Source of the DNA: Eleginops maclovinus
Taxonomy: Eukaryota; Chordata; Actinopteri; Perciformes; Eleginopidae
DNA length: 64,000 bases
Reading direction: 5' to 3'
Assembly: GCF_036324505.1 (NCBI RefSeq)
Contig: NC_086358.1
Coordinates: 5,031,268 to 5,095,267, forward strand
A program made the position numbers and the translations under genes. The notes beneath the pieces are model-generated. The model ran no database searches. It was not told the DNA's origin and was given only the letters and a program-made list of their open reading frames with translations. Position 1 is the first letter of the stretch, and the number at the start of each line of letters is the position of its first letter. This document shows, in pieces, positions 33,044-50,305 of this stretch.

Positions 33044-36000
33044 CGATTGTATTGAGAATCAGTTGACCTTATGAGGAAGCTTATAGCCATATCACCAGCT
33101 GTGGTTTCATGTGCAGGAGCTGAAATGAGTACCTTGCCTACGCGTATCTGAGAGAGGTAAGCAAGTAAACAACCTCTTAAACGCCTACAGGCCGACAACG
33201 GTCCACCGCCACCCAAGGGGAGACCTCCTGCATTTCTCAAAGTCTTCCTACGCTGTGAATATTAGGTTAAGGTTATTTTAGGCCGACCCGCTCCAGAAGC
33301 AAATTACAGTGCAAGAAAGGGGGTGAAAAACCAAGTGGGTTGTCCACCATGTAATTTTCCTGTTTCTCTTTCAAAGCATGAGGTATTCCTCGAGGAAGCC
33401 TTGTTAAATTTACAAGCCATGACCCCACATCAGCGGGTGGAAGACAAGAAGTATTGTATGCAGCTTTATGGCTTTATTTCTAGCACTTCATAAAGCTTCA
33501 TGGCTGCGTTCAATATCGGCCGTCTGTTTGTTTAGAGCACGTAATCAGAAGTTCTTTGAGTTCAGCTCAAAAGAAGTTGGCACAGTAAATCTTTCACCTT
33601 GGGCTCTTCTGTCAATGCTCTGTCAAGTGTTGATGCTCATGCACAGCAAACTTGGTTGGTTTAAGATTCCTGCATAAGACCCTCTGGCTGATCTAAAGAA
33701 ACCTCACCCTGAATAATGGTATTGCCTGTCTGAACAAGAGATCAGCCCTCAGAAGAATGAGAATGATCACTGCTTTACTCCTCAAGTGTACCTCTAGACG
33801 TCTCAACCATAATTATGCCAGTCTGAGAGACTCGCAGGTACCCTGGCATTACTTCTAATGCACACACACACATACTTACTTCTCATTTATCATAAGGTAC
33901 TCTACTCTTGTTTTCTCATGCCTCAAGTTCGTAAACTCTTCAGAAAACCATTTAGCTTTGAGACTTTGATCTTTGCCAAGACTGCCTTACTGACTATAAT
34001 TATGCGCTACACATCTCATGCTAAATTACAACCAGGGAATTCATGACACTTGAAAGCAAGAGCGCCGACACATATTGCTGCTAAAACACACATATACATA
34101 ATCAAACATCCATAGGAGCATCCTCATCTACGTGCTGCACCACGAGGTTGTATATCCTTCCTTTTCGAGTTTCCAAGAGGCCCCTGCAGTGGTGTGCAGG
34201 GGGGGGGGGGGATGTGCGCTGCAGTGCGGCTTGCTGGTTAATTATGGGTCGCGAGCTGCAGCTCGGCTGGCCTGGGCGGGTGTTGGAGCCAGTGGGTCTG
34301 GCACAGGGAGGTCTGGCCACAGACCCCGGCGGTGACGGCATGAAGTCTGGGACGAGTCAGAACACCAGCCAGGGGTTTGGAGCATTCCTCGCATTCCCTC
34401 CTCCCATGGCTGCCTGCCCGGGTGTGTGTGTGAGGCAGAGTGCTAGGGAAGGAAATGTGTGGAAGATGCAATATATATGTGCATGTTCATAAAGGCATGT
34501 ACAGATGTTTTACATCCGGGCTGTACAGATGGTGCATCCTCGCTCAAAAACAAGGCAGCATGGACCTTTCAAGAGTCCTGATATCTGAGCTGTGAGCGAG
34601 GAGGACAGCTGAGTCCGTGATGATATTGCTGTCATTGAATTGACCGATTTCTTTGGCACATTTATACAAGCAGCTCTTAAATGATTTTTGACATGCAGAA
34701 CCCGTCTAATATCTTAGAGACTTGTTTAAAACAGAGGGGCTCAGTTTCATGTGTTTTCGAAGTTAGGAAACGGCTCTGTCCAGGAAGCTGAAACCACAAA
34801 TTGTATCTAAAATATATTTGATTTACTCTCATTATACCGAATAAAAAGAGTAAGAATGCTTTGAACTTTGCTCAATGAACGGACAGTGAAGCATGTCTCG
34901 GAGCTCGCCTTCGTGTAGTTTCTCAATCAACATGAATTCAAAATGTTCCTCTAATTGAGGTTTACTTTAATATGACAAAACCGATTGGCGTCCAAGTTAA
35001 TTGATATAACACTGTGTATTTGCATCCTACAGCAGCTGCTTCACCTTGTTACCTCCAGAAAAAGCTGAGCAAATTTCTACTTAATTTAAAAAGACTGAAA
35101 AATGTACTTAACATTCATCAGTTTCCATCCATGCTTGGCTATAAACATTATTTGATTTTCTGCATGATCAGCTGATATGTTGCGCAATACTGGTGAACTG
35201 GATTGACTGCCACTCTAACAATTGAATCCTTTTTCCTTTATACCATAAACAACCACATAGCTCCTTCTAGGAAAGGTCTTGAAATAACTGCCTAATATGT
35301 TGTTAACTTATGACTGCAGTTAATTGTGGGAATGACTCACTTCTTGTACTTCCCTTTTAGACAAAACCGTTCTTATATTCATGTTAGATGTGACAGTTGA
35401 GGTTGAGCCCTGCCTGGTCAGAGGCTTCTCTCTGCAGGTGACTAAAGCATTTATAAAGCACTTTTGTTTGTGTTTAGAGGAAGCGAGACCTGCTGTAGAC
35501 ACAGACAGGTGAGTGGGCCGCAGAGACAACAGGGAAGTCTCCACGCTCTGAAAACACAGATCAAAGCAGGCTGCACGTCAACAGGCCGCTGTGTGTACAT
35601 AGCTCAGGCACTTCTTCACAGATCCCTCTATCTCTTTCTCTACCGTCGCGTCAAAGGAGGTTTTTCTTTCAACCCAGCCACGTTGGCTCACCTGTGTGTC
35701 GTAATAAAGGTGTCAAATGTGCTACAGTGTCAACATACTGGCATGTAGTTTCTCATGGCAGTTGAGGAAGTTTCACAACTGAGGGCCTTATTTTTAGCCC
35801 TCTTGATGTTCGGCTGTAAAGGAAGGAAACTCCTCAAATTTTGTCTTCATGTATCTTAGTCAAATCTCCGCAGCTTCACCCAAAGGTAAAGAGTTAGTTT
35901 GGTCAGAAATAGCTCCAAAGTGGGGGAGAGGGCCACCAAAAAAGCCCCATTTCTTTCCCCACACAACCTTTATTTTGACAAGGCTGGGAGAATAGGGTAT

Positions 36001-36750
36001 TTATATATGGGGCTGTGTGCTGTGGTTTCTCCACAATTACAGAGTGGCAGTGCTTAGACTGGGAGGCGTGCTGGAGGTTTATGGAGGGGGACATGAGGGG
36101 ACCAGCCCTCCTCAGTGTCTCACTATCTGACGTATAGACTCGAAAGGCCTCACATTTAAAAAGGACTCCATACTTGTACAGTCGAGCACAAGAGACAAAC
36201 AAATACACTGCACAGTCACCAGCGAAAATGTGACTTTATTTCCAGCGTTTTTAAAGTATGAACAGAATCTTTCCAGGCCGAGCCAAACCTCCGCAGCCCT
36301 AAACCTTTACATTGCAATGAGGCTCAATTTCAGTGTTTAGAAGGTGGTCAGTAATGTTTTGAGTGGTTCTGGCGTGGGCTGGAGCCTCTCTTTGTAGATC
36401 CACTGTATTATGGTTGCGATATAAACAAGGGATCTTCTACCAAACGTCTTGCGCAACCGCTGCGAGCCACGTAGAGGAGGACAGTGGGAGTTTGTGTTTG
36501 TTTCGTGGATGCTGTGTTGAATCTGGCGTCAGCCTCTGCAGGGGTGAGCAGAGAGGAGAGGAGAGGAGGGGCGGGGGGAGGGTTTGCGGTTTCTGCCGGG
36601 GAGCCTGGAAGTCAGTTAGGGCGGTGGCTGAACCACCTTCCCTCCACAAGCCGACATCCACCCCACTCCCCAAGCGCACATGTGAACGCACATTCTCACT
36701 AAAGCACATTTAAGTCATATCAACCACACAGGAATCCTCTCCTCTTTTCT
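33044..36750. other. Non-coding sequence
   Basis: No gene recognised. A GC-rich patch lies at about 34180-34430 next to a run of 13 G (34199-34211). A weak candidate minus-strand terminal exon at 34102-34183 is discussed under findings. Confidence 0.4.
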
Positions 36751-37030
36751 GTGGTGCAAAGTAACTAAGTACATTTACTCGAGCACCGTACTTAAGTACA
36801 ACTCTAAGGGACTTTACTTAAGTATTTCGTAATCAAAACATGTCGTATATGTTATTCTGAAATGGGCCAATCGGCATAACGAGTACTTTTACTTTTGTAG
36901 TATATTCTGGTAATAGTACTTTAACTTTTGTTCCTCTTTTTTTTCTTTTTCTTTTGATACTTTTGTACTTAAGTTACATTGTTTTACTTTATCTTCTACT
37001 TAAGTACAAGATCTGAGTGCTTCTCCCACC
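36751..37030 (+). repeat. Teleost dispersed repeat ('AAGTACATTTACT' family), copy B
   Basis: Best preserved copy: starts GTGGTGCAAAGTAACTAAGT, contains GTACTTAAGTACAA, ends CTTCTCCCACC, about 280 bp. Confidence 0.75.
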
Positions 37031-40000
37031 TTTTCCTCTTTTATATACTCAAGCTTCTCTGGACAGTAAACCCAGGGAGATATCGTGCCAGGCGGACAAC
37101 AGGAAAGACAAGACTGCCTTGTTTGCAAGAAGAGCACGTGATGCAACAGCTAGAGACTGCCGCCACATGAGAGTAGGATTAATGAAACACCTCGAGTCTT
37201 CAAACTCTCTAGATGACTTTTATTTTCATTTTTGTTTCCTCACTACTGAACTTTACATCGCTTCAGACTTGCTCCAGCCTGTCTGAATGTCAGGCCTGAC
37301 TTTGAAATGTAATACATCACCACCGGGTGTGTGAATGCTCTCAACAACAGGCTTGTTGTGTCTCTCCGCTACAATGACGGATACCTGCAAATGGAAAACA
37401 AACAACAAGAGGTGCTGATGGATCAGTATCCTCAATGCACTGACATACATTTCATGGCTTGGCACAGCGGGCATTACATGTGTCAGCTACTTGATGATAG
37501 ACACTTTCATCCCTTTTATTTGCTCCTGATAATCATGCCAACCTGATCATCCCGATCTCCTTATTCTTGTTTCCAAGGCTTGCTCTTGTTTCTACCTACG
37601 CCTGGATTTAGTCACCATGGCGGCAAAACAAATCCTCCGCATCAAATGTATCACATCAATCACAAAACCTGCATTTTCCACCCACATTAAAGGATATCAT
37701 GGTTTGTGAGTGGAGACAACGGGGCATTAAAGGTGTATGGAAGGCATTGTGGGTTTGTTTGCATTTGTGGTTGGTAGTCTTAGAGTCTCTTGTGATGTAC
37801 ACAGTGCGGTTTCACAGCATAACGGAGAATAAATGGGAGAATTTAGTGATGTCACAGGTACGGTGAAAAGTTAATATGCCTGTGAATGACTAACAGTAAT
37901 GTGAGTCGACTGTAACCATACCCACACGTCTGGTTAACTCAAGGAATATTATTGTTGGAGCAGTTTTCGCCCTTACAATAGCATTGCATTGTTTCAATAT
38001 CATTATCCAACAGCCATTACAATAGCTCATTCACAATAGAGTTAAACATTGATATGCCCACTTACATTTTAAATACAGCCTTGTTATTATAATGACAGTA
38101 CAACTACATAAACACAAGTCGAGCATAACAGAATTTCATTAGAAACATCATTTGAACCAGGTATGTTAATTGACGCCTTTAGATTGTAAGGATCATTACT
38201 CCTGATTTCAATGTGACATTTTGATGCAGTACGGGTCGTTTTTGTGTTGTAGGGAAGGGCTGGGTGTTGTCAACACTCTGGTGTTGTGATCTGTATTATA
38301 ACTCGGGGGTATAATTAAATATATTGCAATACTATTGTGGTATATTGGAAAACAGTCATAGTATGAAGAACACTATCATATGCATTAGTTGGTGAAAGGG
38401 AACCGTTGCATCAAAGCCACTGCCTGCAACAAATCATTATACATATTTAATAATGGGTTAGGGTTTTATTTACAATACAGAAGTGTATCGACATTTCCTT
38501 TGCTTCTATTGTAGGGGGTTTTAATGCAAATTGTATTTCCTTTGCAACTCAATATCAAATACAGTAAATGTTATATTAGTAAAATAAACAGAAGTGGTTC
38601 TCTGTGTGAAATGCACTTTAACACCACCAAAATGGTACTTAAGTACGGTATTTGAGACAACATTGATCAGCATGAGGTTTATTTTTTAGGCCGATCACTC
38701 GCATGTAGTAGAGCTATTTCAGAGCTCATATCAATATCTTCATCAGCAGAAACAACCTCCTAGGTTTGTCACCGGACACGTAAACAGGGGATTTTATTTT
38801 CTCCAGTTCTTCATCTTCTCTCAGAGGCAGATCAAATAGAAACTGCTCCTGTCACCTGTCAGAGGAATGTGCCAGCACTCACATCCATCAGCAGCTCCTC
38901 TCAAACAGGCATAACTGTGGCTCGCTGTAGGCTCCAAAAAGGCCCCCAGGGAAGCAGCACCTTAGCTGGTAGATCTGTTGGGGAAGTGTATGTTCACATG
39001 CATGTGTGTTTGCTGTGCAGATCAGCGGGCAGGATTGCACTCACGCATGTTTACGAGTCATGGACGCAGCTAGTGGTTCATCACTTGACCCGACATGTCC
39101 TGCCCTGCTCGGCGGCCTATGTGATGTCTGTGGTTTAGACAGGGCGTTCCAGCGTGTTCACCACCAACCAGGGAGAAAGAGGTGGATTTGGCATGTGTCA
39201 ACAGGCATACCTGTAACCTGGGAGATGTGCCCTTCAGGCACCTAGTGATTTTCTCATGATTGTGATGGCCAGACGCAGACGACAGGGCTTGCAAAAGTAG
39301 ACTCCTCAGCAGGACTGAGGTGGCTTAGCATGGCGTCAGACACACACACCACCGCATTCCATTGGGATGCTCTTTATGAAAAGGGAGGGGTGTTACACTA
39401 AGTGTGTGTGTGTGCACGCTTACATGCCTGTTTGTGTGAGTCTATCACAATTACTGTTTGTGTTTGTGGCCACTGAGGGCCAGTGTCACGGCAGCGCTCA
39501 GGCAACAGAACACAGGTCCAACCCTGAGAACCTGAGGAACCTGAGTAGACGTTATGGGACTAACAGGGTCTAAAGGCTTAGGCCCGGCCCGACACAAACA
39601 CTTACCTACTGTGTCTGCTGTCTCCGTCACTGTGTACTGGAAAACAAGAGCTTTGGTGGAGACAGTGGATGTGAGGGGTACCCCTGGGATGATACCTAGG
39701 CCCGGGCTTTTTGTTACATATCTCGTGTTTGTTTTCGGTTTTGCTCATGTTGAAACGACACTGCATCACTCACAATATTCTTATGTTTTCTCCCCTCCCA
39801 TGTCACCTGACAGTCTTTTCTCTGAAGTGGTTCCCAACACCAAGCAGCAACAAATGTGAGGAAAAAGTGTGCGAGAGGGGGCATTAATCTTTTAGATAAA
39901 AGAAGGGCCTCGTGATAAAAGAATGTTCTCGCGTGTGAGTGTCCGGGGGTATTTGAGTGACAGCTGGCATTGCATGACAAACAAAGCAAGTGATTGCCAT

Positions 40001-40979
40001 CAGCTGTCATGAAGAAGAAGATGAAACACTTTCTCAAGACCAGTGAAGAGAGTAAATCTTACTGTTGCCCTTGTAGTGCTGCCACACCTAAAGACTCTCC
40101 GTTTGATCCCGGTTGACACTCATGTCTTTGTCAGCTTCGACGACAACAGAGAGGCGTTAGCACATTTTCTCTGTTTTTCATTGTGTGCCTGTGCTAGCAT
40201 GCATACATGTTTGTGTATTGTAGGTGTAAATGCTTCATCTACATGTGTGTTCAGGAATGGGAGGAAATGTATGCATCTTAGTGCTATCTTATCATCTTAC
40301 ATTTTAAAACAATTCATAACAACAATGATTTTACCTTTTACATTTTTCTAAATTTTGCCTGCCTTTGAGTTCAGATCACATATTTTAAATATATAACTTT
40401 AAGATACAAAACCTCTATAATCTTGCAAACAATTTACTGTGCTTTAATGCCATATTTTTTAATCAAATAAGCACCCCTGTGTACTTTAAATTGGTCTATC
40501 CGGGAAATACTAAAGGATTGACTGCTATATCTGTTCAGTTAGCATATGGTAACACCCTCACATAATTAGATTTGCTTCATGATAGCAGTCATTATGTATA
40601 CAGCCCACTTTCTCTAGTCATTAATTTACATTAGCATCTGCACAGTCCTTGCATATTGGCTCAGGGAACAGCCTAGCTAAGGCAAGCTGATATAATCATT
40701 AAGATAAGCTGACTGCAGACCCTGAGGTGAGACTTCATGGTCGAGTTGTGTAATAGTAATAGCAGGGTTCCTCCACGAACAGGGATTGTGGAGCAGGGGA
40801 ATCTCTAATTGCCCCAATTATCAAGGGAAACCTGCATTCCTGCAGGTGGTAGAGTGAGCAGCCATCCTCTGAGTGTTATGACAGTAACCATGCTATTAGC
40901 TGCTCATTAGATTACAACACTACAAATAAGTGGAGCTCAATTTCACCCCGACCTTTGCATGACTAAAAAAAGGAGGTAA
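37031..40979. other. Non-coding sequence; possible enhancers
   Basis: No exon supported. About 38250-38360 carries GGGCTGGGTGTTGTC and ATATTGCAATAC, reminiscent of a degenerate teleost repeat end. About 40600-40970 is dense in homeodomain-type sites. Confidence 0.4.
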
Positions 40980-41165
40980 GCCAGTAAAGCTTCATTTATA
41001 TAGCACTTCTTGTGCTTTACCCACACATGCACACTAAAAATATAGATGTGTTAAGTACAAAATTAAGACACAGGACAGTGAGAGATCAACCAAGAATAAC
41101 AAAAACAAATGACAGGTGTTATGTTTATTAAAAAACGACTTAAAACAGTAAAGAAATTTGCATTT
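40980..41165. repeat. Degenerate teleost repeat with TTTATATAGCAC motif
   Basis: Contains TTCATTTATATAGCACTTCT followed by TGCTTTAC and an AAAACAG-rich tail, a widespread teleost repeat landmark. Strongly decayed. Confidence 0.45.
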
Positions 41166-44100
41166 TGAGTGTGGAATAGAATAAAAGACAGAAACTTTGG
41201 GACTGGAGTTGTTGCAAAGTTAAATAAGGATCAAAGAGGTCACACATATAACCAGTGCAAGGTCATGCAGTGCCTCACTTCTGACTTTGACATAATACTT
41301 CGTAGATAGTTTATGGCAGCCCTGCTGACGCATGCATCGAAGACATTTGCATTGCGATGAATAATACATTTGTTTATTTTGAATGGGTAACATTTGGATG
41401 CGTTACAACCTTCGTTAAACAAGGATAGCGGCTCCTTAAACGTCAGGAGGCAGTGTTTAGGGTGGGGTGATATATTTATTTGTTCTCCTTCCAACGACAC
41501 CACTGGCAGAGAACAGTGTGTCTCGCTGGATCTCAACCAACACAATCAAACTCTCACATTAGATGAACCCTATCTCATTAAGTTCACATAGCGCTCAAAG
41601 CCATGCTCATACAAACAAACAGTTATTTCTTGCCAGGTACACAAACAATAGTCATTCCGCATGCACCTACAAGTTCAAGAGGTGTCGCAGCACGGGAAGT
41701 GTCAAGGCTAATGTCGTGGCTTAGCCTCGGCCATATCATGTCACCCTGTGAGGTGTAGCAGCTGCATTATTCATCACCTGGCTCCTTTGTCACTTAAGGT
41801 AGAATTTATGGCTCTAGTGTAGCTGGCAGCACACATTAAGGAAATCGAGACAAAGCGTGTCCATACCGCATTGACACCTATTTCCTACCGCTGCCCTGCC
41901 TCTCCTATGCCAATAAACTTAAAATAATGATTGTGAATATGCACTACATGAAGCTACGGGTGATCACAGCACAGTTGAAACCAGATATTAGTCACTGTCC
42001 ACGTAGCGGGCGACAGTGGAGGCCGTGGGGTGACACGCTCTCTTACGTTGAAGAAGTTACAAAGCAGTGTTAGGCCAGAGGTCTTAGAGGAACTAATGGC
42101 CGGAGTTGAGGGGTTTCAGAGTCGTCCTGAATTATTAAACACGATCAAGTTTCCCGTCCTCTTCTCGTACACAAACGCTCGGGCGCATGGGAGCAGGACT
42201 CTGGTGGTTCCTCTTGCATGCTGGAAAGAAAACCAACACCTTTAATCCCTACAAGGTGTAGAAGAGCGGAGGATCAAACTGCTGAGACCCGAGTGTGTTT
42301 TTGGATGTGTTGTTCCCACACGTGCAAAGACATGCGTGTACAGTATAGTTGGTAGGGTCTCTGTAGCTTATAGATGATCACACATTATTTTTACAGCTCT
42401 TTTTTATGGTAATGCATAGGGAATGAGATTTCTTCTCATAACTGAAGAGGCTCTTTATGAGCGAAGTGTATTTGAGAGACGGTACAATGCAAATGAATAA
42501 ACACACAGGGGAAAAATGGCAGAATTTGTATGCCCTGGTAGAGGGGCTTTAAAAGGCTTCCTGAAAACATGAGATGGCAGTTTTATTGAAAAGAGGAAAC
42601 CGTCGTGTACTGCAGTATTGACATGTTGTCGTTGTAAACAAGCAGCAGAACATTCAGTACAGCAGCAGTGACAGTTGAGCGCGGACGTGTGAATAAGTTA
42701 ATCATCCATAATAATTCAGGTCAGGTTGTTTATTTGTACCCATAGGTAGATTTAGTTAATTGATTAATGACAGAGAGGTGTTCAGTCTTTTGAATGGTGA
42801 TTTATAAAGCGTTCGTTCAAACCTCTGGCAAGTCTGACTAGCGGAAGGCATTTTTCCTCGAAGGAATCTCCTTTTATAGACCCCGTGGAGCCATAAACAG
42901 TATTTATTCTCCTGTTAACACTGGGTACAAGTTGACGACATTACATACCATGTTTTATAAGGTCATCCCGACTTAAAATATAATATCTCTGGAGAACTGT
43001 GCCGTGATGGAAGTGCATTCTTGTCTTATTTGTTTTGGAAAAGAAACTTGACCTTTTCTTTGCATCTCCTTTGAAAAGCTGTGTTTTTATTCAAGCTGAG
43101 TTTAAATAATGAACATACATTTGCGGTAAAGGATTTTTCAGCCACCAGCATTACAAAGATGCAAACACAACAATGACATATTATGGGCTTTTTCCCAGGA
43201 AATGAAATCATTTTTTATGTCAGGATATAGCATGTTTTATGGTAATTCAATAAAAAATAATCCATATTAAATAACCACAACCTGTTTTGTTTGAACAAAT
43301 ACTTAACACATGCATGGATAAGCATGGGCCTCGCCTACGATATGAACATTTAAACTATAAGCAAACACAAAACACATTCACGTATATGTTGTTAGGAGAA
43401 AGACAAATGTTTAGAGGCAAAACAAAGTTGTCAGTAGATGGGTATTAGCCTAGCTAACCAATAAACGATCCAAAGTAAACAAAACACATTTGAAAAAAAA
43501 CAACAATTTGCATTCAGTCGCTGGTTTATGGAAATTGCGATACGAAGGACATTCAAAATATATATTTTATAGACATATTTATAGTCTTTTTACAATATTG
43601 TGAGTTGCCCAGCCCTACTATTTTACTTTATACACTGGCATTAGCTCCCTTGATACCATATACGTTGTCAAAGTTCATTAAAGCAGCTTCAGTGACCAAG
43701 GAACTTTGGTTTAGGCAACATATATGATATATTGCAAAGTGCTTTATTGTATAATCAAACACGTGACTCACCATTCTTGGGTAAAAGGGGTGAAGGCAGC
43801 AGATTTAGCGTCGTCCACCCTGAATTATTGAACCATGTTTACTTACAGTGTCTCCGATCTCCAGGAGGTGCGATGGGCCTCATAAGCTCCTGTTACCGCC
43901 CCATCACTAATTACATCTACATTTTGACGGCTATGCCCGTCTTCTCAGAAACAGCTAAAGAAGCGCTCTTTGTTAGGATAATAGCAGGTGACGATGACCT
44001 GAAAGACATTGGGAACATAACGCTTTGTTATTAACTAATTGCCATGTATGTGACTTCTATCTATCTACCTTTTTAACACCTTAAGTGTTATAACTTTTTA

Positions 44101-45929
44101 ATTGTCGCATTCTGATTTAATTATTGTTTTTCTTTGAAGAGAAAAGTATTTAGATACTTGGCTGGAACACTTAGAACACGTAGGAACGTGCGTCACGCAA
44201 GGACACCTCATTAATATCAGCGCCAGTGATGGTACATTTACCATGACTTAAATTCCTTTCTGTGCGTTTTGCTCTCATGATCAAAGAAACGCACCGCCTG
44301 ATGACCAGGAAAGGAAAATCAAAGCAGCTTCAATAGATAGAAGGTACCCCAAACCACATATTACATTTTTATTCACTCTGAAGTGTCAATGAAGACCTTT
44401 CTGACCACGAGAAGCACTTTGTCTTTGTTAGCTCATGGTGTAAAGAAGGGGATAGTTCGGGTATATTCGCTCCAGGGTGCAATGGAAAAACCCATCCTGT
44501 CCTATGTGTTTCCCTGGCAGTGAGGTCATGTAGTCTACCTCACCACAGGCCTGAAGCCTGATGACAGACTTTATATTTCCCTGGGTGCCATCACTGGGTG
44601 GCAGTGTTGAGCCAGAAAGATGGAAGGAGGAGTACTGAATTTTCTCTTAATGCACATACAGTACCGTGTGTGTGGATTAACATGTAGAATTTAAACACGC
44701 TACAGGGAGGTTCAGTGCAGATTTGGTTGACCACCTGTAATTTTGAGCTGTAAAGACGGTCAGTATACAAGGCTCCACCAAACACCCAGACCTCTTCTCA
44801 CTGAGTGACCCCATTGTTCCCCTGTAGACCCTGTGAGTGACTGTGAGCATTGTGCGTTGCCTCTGAATGCAAGGGTCCTACCTGTCACCAGCTATAGCCC
44901 AAAGGACAAGCCTCTGTCTCTACTTTGTTACATCAGTGACAGGGCGACAAGGAGAGACTTCCAAGGGAACCTTGTTTGGGCGATCAGATGATGATGAAGT
45001 GAGCCGGTCTGGATTCACAAGTGTCGATGGCGGCTGTCAGCGCTTGTTTGATGGGTGGCTGTCCCTCAAAAGCACCGGTAAATTGATTGTTAGAAATTAA
45101 AGACACAAGAAACCCTTCCTGTGTGTCTACTTTTTGGGGATTATTCTGGAAAATGTGTGTTTAATTTAATTGGGATAAACCATAAATTCATATGTAGTGA
45201 GCATGGCAAATAACTTTGAAATGTAGAGTTACTAAAGACAAATTACATGGCAATTTCAGTAAAATAATCCATTCAATTACAATAAATCACTGAAGGACTT
45301 TTTGTTTTTGTAATGCAATGTCTATCTAGAAATGAACATAAAAACTCTATCGTCCATAAATCATCATTACAAAAAAAAGGAATATGAGAAAAGTAACAAT
45401 TAAGAAACCTGCAGCCTGTGGGTTCATCTACTATGTTATTTTATTTTAGGTTATTTTAGAAAAAGAGTTTCCACATTTTAAGACTTTATAGACTTTAATT
45501 TTAAGCCATATTTTCAAGACGTAATTGAAAATGTAATTACATATTCCTCGACAAATTAATTTTGATCTAACTGCATTTTTTAAATGTAATCCAGGCTTTT
45601 TATGGTATTTTATTTCCTGTATTATGTTATTTCTTGCCGTCCCCTACTCCCCAACCATGGTTGTGAGAGTGCAGTGTTTTCCTTTATGTTCACAATATTA
45701 TGTTCCACATGTCCACGTCTTCACCTCCTCAAGTCCTGACCCTTTGCACACTTTTGTAAACCTCTCCGTCTCCGTCGTTCTGGAGAGGAGACATGCCCAG
45801 TGCTCCTTAATGGCCCTTTGTTCAACCTGCAGGCCCACAGGTCAGGGGTCAACTGCACCTGAGGCCGATTCCCACAAACAAAAGCTCTGTGTCTACTGGC
45901 ACCAGGCCACCACTTCCCTGTCTCCTGCA
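41166..45929. other. Non-coding sequence
   Basis: No exon supported. Octamers at 41345, 42487 and 43506; a CTCF-like motif with two mismatches at 44591-44604; a repeat-end-like GTTGCCCAGCCCTA near 43605. Confidence 0.4.
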
Positions 45930-45947
45930 GGGGGGGGGGGGGGGGGG
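45930..45947. repeat. Poly-G run of 18
   Basis: Uninterrupted G on the plus strand. Confidence 0.97.
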
Positions 45948-46897
45948 TCAACAAGATAGAGAGGCTACAGCAAGATAATGTGGAGAAGTTTTTAACTGTA
46001 TTTGTGTCCAAATGTCAATGCATTTGTGCAAAAATGACATAATGAAATGATTTATAGCTGTGTTTTAGTACTTTATAATTATAGCAGGTCAGTTCTCTTG
46101 GATTTTAAATTGGTTTATGGGATGAAAAACACCAAGAATAAGCAAATATTTGAGCTTGAATTGTTTCCATGTTAAAAATCGCAGCCTGATCTCCCAGCAA
46201 GTTTGCTATTTCTTGTATGAAAATAAAAGTCTACTTTTTCATCGGATATAAACAAAAAAGAAGCGGACTGTGTGGGCTCAACCAGGGTGGTATGTTTCAG
46301 TAGAGAAAACAAAAGCCATGTCCAAAACCTCACCATAACCTCAACCACCCAAACCAAATCTAATCCAACTTCAACCCAATACATCTAAATCAAAGCGTTA
46401 AAATGTGGGGTGGCATTTCAATTCTTTTACAACAATGTTTTCACCATTTTTCTTGTAAACATGCTACGCCGAGCATAAACACGTCTGTGAGATGATCGCA
46501 AAACAATCTAATTAACATCTGCAATTGATAGACAAAGGACACGTTTCTACGACGGGGTTGGTTAGTATCAATACTTCGCTCTGTGTCCAACACAAATATC
46601 ATGTACTGCTCTCTAACCCCGAGCAGGGAAATCTAACAGGAAGGACGGCCGTTCACAGCTCGTCTGGCACCGAGTCAAGGACGGCAGATGGGAATCTTTA
46701 AGCTGCCACACATCCGCCCTCAGACGGAGCATAAGGCGTCTGCGCTGACCAGATTGGACCCTGAGACTGAATGAAAGAAACAGTTGGAGGACTGGGTGGT
46801 GTTTGGGATGGGGGGAGGGGTTGTTAAAGTTTCTACCTGTCAGGACATGAGCAGAACAGGTGAACCCCCGTCCCCAAGGACCTGCTCCCCCTTGCTT

Positions 46898-46899
<2 letters not shown>
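45948..46899. other. Non-coding sequence
   Basis: Nothing recognised apart from a GC-richer patch at about 46610-46770. Confidence 0.4.
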
Positions 46900-46931
<32 letters not shown>

Positions 46932-47092
46932 GGGCCAACCCCCTCCACCTGTCACTCGGAATGGGAACCAGCAGGGTGCCTCCCTCAATCCATCCCACCC
47001 TCTTTCTCCGACTCCATCTCCGTTACACCCCCTTTTTCCATCCAGTCCCATTACCCCGGGGCTACTGGTACTGTACCTCTTCCCACCCCCCT

Positions 47093-47182
<90 letters not shown>
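46900..47182. repeat. Two (CA)n arrays (46900-46930 and 47094-47182)
   Basis: A 31-bp and an 89-bp CA run separated by a C-rich spacer of about 160 bp. Confidence 0.97.

Positions 47183-50305
<3,123 letters not shown>

Noticed and set aside
43732..44034. 100-codon plus-strand open frame
   Set aside because: No family resemblance and no splice or promoter context; length is within chance for this much sequence.
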